Part shown: piece by piece, positions 1 through 8,300 of the stretch
How positions within the stretch are numbered: position 1 is the first letter of the stretch
Layout of the letters: each line of letters opens with the position of its first letter
DNA from: CAYWJA01 sp964458485
GTDB lineage: Bacteria > Patescibacteriota > Gracilibacteria > UM-FILTER-43-11
DNA: 9,114 nucleotides
Assembly: GCA_964458485.1 (NCBI GenBank)
Contig: CAYWJA010000046.1
Location: 1-9,114 of the forward strand
Direction: 5' to 3'
Made by a program: the position numbers and the translations under genes
The notes under the pieces: generated by a model
The model's input: only the letters and a program-made list of their open reading frames with translations
What the model was told of the DNA's origin: nothing
Databases searched by the model: none

Positions 1-779
1 ATAGATATTAAATATTCTCCAATTATTGCCTCTTTTTTAATTGGTCCGAATTTTCTTGAGTCGGCACTATGATTTCTGTTATCTCCCATGATAAAATATT
101 CATCATTCTTTAAATTCCATACTTTATTTAAATACTCACCTGCGACCATTTTTTCTTTTATATAATTTTCATTTAATTTCTCATTATTTACATAAACACC
201 ATCTTTTTTAATTTGAATTTTTTCTCCAGGTAATCCAATAATCCTTGTAAACATAAGAGCTTTTTCATTTTCAGGATATTTAATTATAACAGCATCCGTC
301 CTTTTTAGGTTATAACCTATTTTATTAGCTATAAGAAATTTCCCATTAGGAAAAGCAGGGCTCATTGAAGATCCTACAACCCTAAAAGGGGATATAAATA
401 ATCTAATAAGTGAAACTATAGTTACAATCAGAACTACAATTATGATGTATCCCACAAAATACACACACAGACTTTTTAATATAGAGGTTTTGTAATATTT
501 ATTAATTATTACATGAATAAATGTAAGCATTATTATAAGCTCTACAAAGCCCATTAATAAATATATGTTGGATTCAATTAGGCTCGGAATAAAATGTATT
601 GGAATATAAAATATTGCACTAATAATAATGATTAAAAACAATAATAATCCTGAGATTGCATACGTTTTATTCCATGTAATATTCTTCAGCTTAAATATTT
701 TTCCACCATAATATATTGATAAAGACTGGATACAAAAATGTGTCATCAGACTTATTATAAGTGTTGTAATTGGATTCAT
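1..779 (-). CDS. Signal peptidase I-like (S26) membrane protein, C-terminus cut by window edge; catalytic Lys replaced by Thr
   Basis: This open frame starts at ATG 779 and runs off the left edge after 259 complete codons. Family S26 motifs are clear: GSSMSP with the expected nucleophile Ser138 (codon 366-368), RIIGLPGEKI at residues 179-188, and GDNRNHSADSR at 232-242, the conserved box E. Family members remove signal peptides outside the membrane with a Ser-Lys dyad. The Lys expected just before RIIGLPG is Thr178 here (codon ACA, 246-248), so normal catalysis is doubtful. Four hydrophobic segments (about residues 4-25, 41-68, 72-93, 104-130) precede the catalytic domain, more than the usual one or two. 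Positive loops after segments 1 and 3 predict both ends outside, which places the catalytic domain correctly. The gene begins 18 bases after the upstream membrane gene ends, so co-transcription is likely. No Shine-Dalgarno site is visible. It may be an inactive or altered-specificity paralogue. The family call is firm; activity is unknown. Confidence 0.88.
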   Translation of the reverse strand, partial: MNPITTLIISLMTHFCIQSLSIYYGGKIFKLKNITWNKTYAISGLLLFLIIIISAIFYIPIHFIPSLIESNIYLLMGFVELIIMLTFIHVIINKYYKTSILKSLCVYFVGYIIIVVLIVTIVSLIRLFISPFRVVGSSMSPAFPNGKFLIANKIGYNLKRTDAVIIKYPENEKALMFTRIIGLPGEKIQIKKDGVYVNNEKLNENYIKEKMVAGEYLNKVWNLKNDEYFIMGDNRNHSADSRKFGPIKKEAIIGEYLIS

Positions 780-797
780 TGTGTTTAAATTATTTAT

Positions 798-1292
798 TTA
801 GGGATTTTTAAAATAATTTTTATTTCTATAAATTAAATATATTATTACAAAAATAAAAATAATGGACACTCCTATTATAATAGGTAGGCCGTATGATGAT
901 GAAAAGAACTCAATTTGTTTGTCAGAAAGGGGTAGGCCACGAGCTTTTCGACTTGTAATATAGAAATCAAGAACAGTACTATAGTTTTTTATTGAAACGA
1001 AGATAAAAAATAAATATTCACAAACAGCCAAAAACAGACCAGTAAGAATTATTTTATAACCAGTATAATTTGGCCTTATCAAAATCCATCCACTAGTTAG
1101 GATGAATAATATGGTAATTATACCGACTGTAAAAAACATGTTAGACATACCTAAACTATTCCACAAATTGTAATCAAGGGATGTTTTGTAATTTATTAAA
1201 CGGTCTATAGTGCCAACAAGATTCCAAATTAATATTATGAATATAAATATTATCGATTTTGAGCCTCTTTTCTTATTTTTTATATTCGCCAT
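798..1292 (-). CDS. Small four-helix membrane protein of unknown function; candidate orphan immunity protein
   Basis: I do not recognise the family of this 164-aa protein. It has a basic N-terminus (residues 4-12 are rich in Lys/Arg) and four hydrophobic segments at about 14-30, 52-72, 80-101 and 136-155. The positive-inside rule puts both ends in the cytoplasm. A 34-residue polar loop between helices 3 and 4 (about 102-135) faces outside. There are no catalytic or binding motifs. ATG 1292 is the first start after an in-frame TAA at 1308-1310 and is preceded by CAGACCTT, which is not a Shine-Dalgarno site. The gene follows directly on the RHS-core remnant and sits 18 bases before the signal peptidase-like gene. 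Membrane proteins in this position of RHS loci are often immunity proteins against membrane-acting toxin tips, so it could protect against a lost tip. Alternatively it is a helper of the next gene. Both roles are inferred from position only. Confidence 0.75.
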   Translation of the reverse strand: MANIKNKKRGSKSIIFIFIILIWNLVGTIDRLINYKTSLDYNLWNSLGMSNMFFTVGIITILFILTSGWILIRPNYTGYKIILTGLFLAVCEYLFFIFVSIKNYSTVLDFYITSRKARGLPLSDKQIEFFSSSYGLPIIIGVSIIFIFVIIYLIYRNKNYFKNP

Positions 1293-1307
1293 AAGGTCTG
1301 TAGTGGG

Positions 1308-1400
1308 TTATATTTGTCCAACTTTTGTAATTATGTGATCGATACTTACATATTTATTAATTAAGGGATCATAATATCTGGCTCCATAATGATACAATCT
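1308..1400 (-). pseudogene. Orphan RHS-core remnant (YGARYYDP fragment)
   Basis: Thirty codons follow the immunity-gene stop in the same frame and end at TAA 1308-1310. They read RLYHYGARYYDPLINKYV followed by SIDHIITKVGQI. This matches the end of the RHS core in the large gene, where the corresponding stretch is GLYYYGARYYDPSIGRFTGV followed by DPVV. At DNA level, ggatcata and tatctggctccata are shared with about 2507-2528, separated by a single mismatch (g in the large gene, a here). There is no start codon of its own and it is too short to be a gene. The residues after YYDP differ from the local core, so it is either an older duplicate or derives from another RHS gene. Such fragments are known in RHS loci as the 5' ends of displaced or silent tip cassettes. 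Here almost all of any following tip is gone. Confidence 0.85.
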
Positions 1401-1733
1401 TTACATATCACTCAATTTTTCGATAAGATTTTTTGTCTCCTTTGTTAAATCTTTTTTATAAAGCCTGTATATTTGTTGAACTTCTTTATCTTTTTTTTTC
1501 AAAGCTTCTTTATTCCAATGCTGTCTATATTTACCAGTAGGGAGATGGTCTGTAGCAGAATTAATTGTGCTAAATACAGAAAAATTTTCATATATATAAG
1601 AATCTTTAAATAATCCATAAAGTAATTCGGATATTTTCCTACAGCCAATAATATAATTTATATCTTCATTTAAAATTTGTTTTGCTATATTTATGATTTC
1701 CCTTTTCTTATTTGTGATTTGATCATTATTCAT
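1401..1733 (-). CDS. Small soluble protein, likely cognate immunity protein of the RHS toxin (DUF2489-like)
   Basis: This 110-aa protein has no signal peptide or membrane segment. It is mostly helical and charged, with a central conserved-looking block at residues 51-82: F-x-x-F-x-x-I-x-S-x-TDHLP-x-G-x-x-R, then HWNKEAL and KKKD. From memory this resembles uncharacterised small proteins labelled DUF2489 (F..I.SETD.LP.G..R..W), but a profile search is needed to confirm the name. It starts at ATG 1733, 33 bases after the toxin stop. The upstream AAAGAAGAT is purine-rich but too close for a good Shine-Dalgarno site. A small cytoplasmic protein encoded immediately 3' of a polymorphic toxin tip is the standard position of the cognate immunity protein, which would bind and neutralise the tip in the producing cell. 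That role is inferred from position. A run of nine A residues encodes K79-K81 (1491-1499). Confidence 0.8.
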   Translation of the reverse strand: MNNDQITNKKREIINIAKQILNEDINYIIGCRKISELLYGLFKDSYIYENFSVFSTINSATDHLPTGKYRQHWNKEALKKKDKEVQQIYRLYKKDLTKETKNLIEKLSDM

Positions 1734-1766
1734 ATCTTCTTTAGAATTAATTAATAATATTTATAT

Positions 1767-2351
1767 TTATTTTAATTTTTGAATTACTGATTTCAATTCA
1801 TATATTTTATTGGTTATTGTATTTTTGATAGAATGTATTTCTATCCTAAGTCCATCAGATGATTCATATTTATGACTTGATTGCTTTATATAATCAGATG
1901 CTTTACCTCCATATTTTTTCGCTTTAAATGCAGCATCCCTGAATGGAGATATTATTCTATGTCCTAAATTTTTCATTTGCTCCATACTTGCTGCGGCTTT
2001 TTCAGAGTTAATGATTTTACTGCGTGTGTCTTGAATTATTTTTTCTGCATTTTTCACTTTTTTTACTTCTTTATTCCCAATCTTCCCAGTAGCCTCCTTC
2101 CCAGCCTTAGCACCCAATACTAATTCCCCCGCAGAACTTGTTGCATTTATACTAGTCGTGATTACAGAAGGTGTAAGTATATATGATGCTAGTATGCCAC
2201 CGGTTGCCATTGTACCCATTACTATGCCAGCTATTTTTTCGCCAGTACTCATTGGCGTCGGTGTATATGACTGCCCCCATTCTATTTTTGTTCCATTATT
2301 TGTAATACCATTTGTGGGGTCAATAAATATAGGCGCTGGGACAAGAGATTC
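1767..2351 (-). other. Variable C-terminal tip (putative toxin effector domain) after the RHS junction
   Basis: Residues 2233-2425 follow the DPTGE junction where RHS proteins switch from conserved core to variable effector. Three parts are visible. A Pro/Gly-rich stretch comes first. A Gly/Ala-rich hydrophobic segment follows at about 2269-2297 (IAGIVMGTMATGGILASYIL), which could help membrane insertion or translocation. Last is a basic, helical linker (2317-2366) and a final 60 residues containing FRDAAFKAKKYGGKASDYIK and SSDGLRIEIHSIKNTITNK. The YGGKxSDYxK...DGxRxEIH pattern looks like a compact conserved module with candidate polar residues Lys, Asp, Glu and His, but I cannot assign it to a named toxin family or a reaction. 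The aspartates expected for the self-cleavage described in RHS/TcC cores may include those in VDP and TDPTG just upstream. Confidence 0.7.
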
Positions 2352-5300
2352 CCCAGTCGGATCAGTATATTTAAGCGGATTATTGCCCGCATAACTATAC
2401 CCATTCATCATTTGGGGGCTCTGGAGAGTGTCAGTAATGTTTTTATTTGACTGTTTACCACCCGTTGTAACAACAGGATCAACCCCTGTAAACCTACCAA
2501 TTGAAGGATCATAGTATCTGGCTCCATAGTAATATAAACCCGAGTTACGGTCGAGTTCTTTGCCGGTGTAAAGGTAATCATTTTCGTAGCTGGCATCTTT
2601 TTCTTCAACGCGTGTATCTCCATATGGGTAATAGTCGTTTACTTCTACTACTTTACCGGTGTTATTGGTCGCAATGTTGGATGAACCTAAATGGTCGGCA
2701 TGATGAAATGCCTGTTTTTCGACAGATGAGTTTATCGGCTTTGTTAAAGAGGCTACTTTTACATCATTCGCGTATATAAATTTTCTAACCTCCTTTTTAT
2801 CCTCTTCATAATTTTTATTTACATAATATGTTTTCTTACCATCCTCATTTTTCATTACCCTTTCCTTTCCTTCATCATATGAATAGGTGATGGTTTTAGT
2901 ATCTCCTCCTTTATATATATCAGTTACTTCCACGTCTGTTAGGGCGCGGTTGAAGAAGGCGATTTCATCCATTTTTCCATCAAAAGCATTGCTTGTGCCA
3001 AAGGCTTTGTGCGGAGATTTCCCTATATACCATTTTCCTGTACTTATTGGATCATGTGTTGCATCTGATGTGTGTTTTAACTCGCCATTTAAATACAGTT
3101 TCCATTTTTTATCTTTCCATATAACTGCAAGATGACTCCATTTTCCAGCAGGAGGATTGTTCCACTTACTAACATGTGTGAATTTTTTTGCATTTAAATT
3201 CGTTCTGTTATGCGCAAGCACAAGACCATCTTTTCTTATATAAACTTCAATATCATCACCGGTTCCCGTACTTCGTGTAAATATTGGTGCATAGTTTTTT
3301 ATTACATCCGGATTCACCCATGCAGATAGGGTATATTCTTTTGTGAATCCAAGGTTTGTATTCTTAGGAAGTTCAATAAAATCATCAATGCCATCAAAAT
3401 CATATGCACCTGACAATTTTCCTGTTGTATATGTTGGGCAGGTTGTACTACTGCAAAATCCATTATTCCTGCTTTGTGTATACATACTGGAGACTTCAGT
3501 CTTAGTAAGAGATTTATCAAAGATGGCTATATCATTCATTTTTCCATCAAAAGCATTATTTGTACCAAAGGCCTTATGGAATGTTTTGCCAATATACCAC
3601 TTACCTGTATTTATTGGATTTTCTTTTGTCGCCGATGTGTATTTAAGAACACCATTCATGTAAACTTTCCATTTGTTGTTTGTCCATGTGATTACAAAAT
3701 GACTCCATCTATTTGAAGGAGGATTATCCGGCAAATTATCTTTCAGCGTATAAGAAAACTTTCCTCCATTTGTCCTATTATGAGCGAGTATTAATCCATC
3801 CTTTCTTATATACACTTCTATATCATCCCCTGTTTTTGATCCTCTGACGAAAACCGGAGCATAAATTGGAATTGTATCCGGATTCACCCATGCGGAAAGA
3901 GTATATTCATTTGTAAAACCAAGGTTTGTATTATCTGGTACTGTCAAGTAATCACTTATTCCATTAAATTCATAATTGCTATCGGATTTTGATGCTGCCC
4001 AAACAGGACACTTACTACCAATACACGGCACACTACCCTTACTACCGGAACTATCTGCAAATGATTTTGCGCCTTTCCCATCATCCATATTAAGCGACAG
4101 AATTTTTCCTTTAATTTCCCCCTTTTCAGATTTCACAAGCCTTCCTCTTTTGTCATAGGTATGTGTCCAATTTTTTCCGGAGGTCATACTGCCGTTGGCA
4201 TCGTACTTAAATGTATTGCCCCCTGCTTTTGTAACAGCTTGAGGATGGCTGCCTGAATACTCATAATTTCCTACGTCTGATTTATTTAAAATATTACCAG
4301 TTCCACTGTATTTGTATGTTCTTGTGTAATTCTGACCGTTTTTAGCGCTTGTTATCTGGGCTTTAGTGAGTCTATGCAAATCATCGTAAGTATAATATGC
4401 AGTTTTTGCAGCATTATTTTTGGAATAATCCTGAAGGATTTTTATATTCCCAACAGCATCATATTTATACCAAATGTTCTGTAAATTAACACCATTAAAA
4501 CGGGTATGTTTTCTTTTTAATCTGTACATCTGCGAAGGATCGTATGAATTTACTGTAGCTACTCCGTTTTTAAAGAATGTATGGGATACTGCACCAATAG
4601 GATTGTAATAGAATTTTGTAATATAATTTGGAACAACCTTAACCTGCCCTGCATTATTGTATTCATAAGAAACAGAGGTATTATCCGGATAAATCAGTTT
4701 TGTGATATTGCCGGCAATATCATATTCATAAGATGTTTTCCATGTTTTGCTATCAATAGCTTTTGTTTCATCTGTTATATTACCCAGAATGTCATAATTA
4801 TACGCTTTGGAGCCACCTGTATAATTTACAGATGCAATCTTACCCTTTCCATTTTGGGCAGTATCATATTTGTATATAACCTCATTTGTATTTTCAGATG
4901 TAACCCGATCTAATTCATCATATTTATAATTAATAACCTGGCTCTTCGCGTCAGTTCTTGATTGTATATTACCGTTTTTATCGTAAGTATATTTATAAGA
5001 TTTTATATTAGTAGCACTCGGTTTATGTAAAAGCTCCTGCTTTAGAGTTCTGCCAAAAAAGTCGTAGGTCATATTTTTAATATTACCTTCAGCATCTTTG
5101 ATTTTTATAAGATTATTATTCGCATCATATGTGTAGTATGCCGGATATACTGTTGTAGATGTATATTCATTTACTTGAGTTAAATTTCCTCGTGCATCGT
5201 ATACAAAATATTTTACTTTGCCATTGGCATCCCTGATTCTCTTTCTCCAGTGATGATAATCAATCCATGTCTTTCCAACAGGATTTTTTATGGTTTTTAC

Positions 5301-8300
5301 ACGACTAAGTACATCATAAGTGTATTCATTACCATAATCCGATGCATTAATGGTTTCAAAATTTAATGTTGTGGAATTTTTTGGCAGAAATTCTTTTTTT
5401 ACGTTACCAAGTTCATCGTAAGTAATGCTTGTAACATTGTATTTTCCCACCCCTTCCATTTCAGTCTTTTTTTGTATAGTTCGCCCAAAGCCATCAAAAT
5501 AAGTTTTGCTTGTTACTTCAATATTCTTACCTGTGTAATCTTTGTTGTTCGGGTAAACATTTTCTGTAGCTGAAGTAGGGGAATTTGTTAAGTCATATGA
5601 ATATTTTTTTATTGTTTTCATTTTGCCGGAACTATCTTTTACTTTTACTTCTTTTGCCCTTCCAAGTTCATCCATAATAGTTTCCGCAACCGCATTATTC
5701 GGATCGGTAACTTTTGTCGCCACACCGAATCCGTAATCGTATTCATATTTTGTAATATGGCCCTTTGCGTTTTTAATCGATGACGGATGTAAATTAAAAC
5801 TGTCGTAAATAATTGTTGTTTTATAATTTCTTGGATTAATTGTATCTGTAACAAGACCATAGTTATTATATGCTGTTTTTGTTGTTACAAATTCAGTCGG
5901 GCTAAAATAATTTTCGTTTTTGGTTGTATTACCCTTATTAACCTGGCCGAAAGCAAGGTTATCGTAATAGATTTTTTGTCTACCAATTAATTTGTTGTAA
6001 TAATCTTTTCTTTCTGCCTGAGTCGGAGCTCCGCGTATGCCCTTGGCTGTATTGTATGCATAATTTGTAGTTGTTGTAATTTTATCTGTCCCGGAATCCT
6101 GAAAATCCCCTCGCGCGTTAACTCCTTTTATTATTCCATAATTTATTTGCTCTTTCACATTTCCATATCCGTCGTATACATACGCAACAGCCTTTGGGCT
6201 AAATTTTTTATTCTCACCGTAATCTAGATCCGTAGTTCTTTTTAAATATACAAAGAATCTGTCATCATCCGCATCTACATCTGGTTTTGACGTCTTAGCC
6301 CATTTATTAAGCATGAGCCTTCTTAAATTATTTTTATTGTCATAAATTTCAGATCTATAAACTAATCCCTTTTTACTTATATGATCATCGTTTTCCCCAT
6401 TAGTTACATCAGAAATACTTTTTTCGCCCTGATGATAGTAATTTTTAGCAATGTTACCTTTTGCATCTGTTTTGGTAACTATACGGAATCCGGCCATTTC
6501 ACGGTCATCCGAAGATTCATAATAGTAATGCCCATCTTCATAAAAATATTCAGTAGTGCTTTTATTTCCAAATCCATTGTCGTGTGTAATTTTATTTACA
6601 GTGGTAACTATAATAGGCAAATTCGGGTTAGCCTGAGTTCCATCTTTTTTTGTATATTGCGCAGATGTTTTGTATTCCAGATTAATTTTGCCACCCTGGG
6701 GATTTGTTACTGTTTTTAAAAAGTAAGGCCTGCTACCTTTATTCATATATATCTTTTTTGTTACCTTGTTCATGTTGTCTATCTGGCTGTGTATAACATC
6801 CGGCAGAAGATCCCCATTTAAATCTACTATACGTACGCCCATGTCAGTTTTATAATTGTCTGACCAGCCAAGTATTACCGGGAAGAGATTATTATATTCC
6901 ACACCTTTAGCCCCACCTGATGCTATTGCAAGGATATTGGTTACAGTCCACCCTGTTCCTGCATGACTCTTGTATGAATGAATTTGATCCAGAATTCCAT
7001 CACCATTAAAATCTGCAGACCGTTGAATGTTATAATCCATTAAGTTAAAACTACATATATCCTGGGCTCCTGGTGTAATAAAGTTTCCTTTTCCGTCATT
7101 AATCAATTTATTACCGCCATTGCCAGCGTTTAAAATGTCAGCCAGGCCATCCATATTACAATCCTGCACATAAACTTTTCTTGGGTTTTGGGAGTATTGG
7201 GTATCTTCTATAATAACAAAAGGCATTTGCCATAGGTTTGTGGTTTTGCATGCACTACCATCTGTGTTTAAACACGTATGTTTGTTGTGAGGCGTCCACT
7301 TTATTCCTGAAGTACGTGCTTGTATAATATCCGGTAAACCATCACCATTTAAATCCGCAATAGAGGCACCATTGTCATATTTGTGTACCTCATCCCAATA
7401 CATTGCGATTGGAATTGTATCACTATAGCCTTTGCCGCTATTTAGTGATATTCCGCTAGTTGTAACTAATTTTCCTGTATATTGACTGGACATTGACTGT
7501 ATGAGGTCATTTCTTATATCGCCATCAAAATCAAGTGATTTTCTTCGTATAGAAGGTATTCCTTGCTCGTACACAGGATTATCACTCAGAAATTTTCCCG
7601 GTTCATATTTCCAACCACCATTCCCATCGTTAATAGCTCGCACTACTTTATACCCCCCTGGTATTGCTTGACGGAATTCAAAATCTGTAAGTCCGTCACC
7701 TGTCATATCCCATGAAATTACATGTTTCGGTCCGCTTGAGCATGAACCGCCGGAAGGTTTGCCAGTATAGTTATGGCATTCTTCAATATACCAATTCGGC
7801 TTGTATTTAGTAGATTCCTGCCATTTAACATCAGATTTAGTATATTCAAATTTCACAGGAGGCAGTGATTTTGAAAGTCCACTTGTGTCATATCCAGTCT
7901 CCGTAATTTGTGAAATTGTCTGTTTTATAATCGGATTTACGGTTGTATAGCCAATATCATATTTTTTTCTTATTTTATTACTTACATATAGCTCAATGCT
8001 ATTTATCAATTGTTCAGTATCTACACGAAAACCTCTGCTGTAGCCATAATGTTTATCTGTTCTTCCTGTTGAATTAAATTTTACTTCGAAAATACCATCA
8101 GTAGTGCCATGTCCTGTGTAATAAATTGATTTAGGGTAAATCTGATTTTTATTTTTTGAATATGTATATCTAATAAAGTTATTGTTCGTATCACGAATTT
8201 CTTCCAGCATCCATTGATATATTTTTTTACTATCAGCAGGGTCTGATTGTCTTGCTGATGTGTTTTTGCCAAAAGTATATTTAGTTCCGGATTTGTCTGT

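Noticed and set aside
1296..1319. Possible frameshifted continuation of the RHS remnant (YNPLQT in the +1 frame, like NNPLKYT of the junction)
   Set aside because: Four to six residues in another frame are too few to distinguish from chance, although it would fit a decayed junction.
1734..1766. Palindromic ATTAATTAAT in the toxin-immunity gap as terminator or operator
   Set aside because: It is a pure AT palindrome in an AT-rich gap with no GC stem or T tract that would define a terminator; expected by composition.
2910..6200. CRISPR-like or direct DNA repeat array
   Set aside because: The periodicity is at protein level (YD units and LamG duplication); DNA units are diverged, irregularly spaced and coding throughout.
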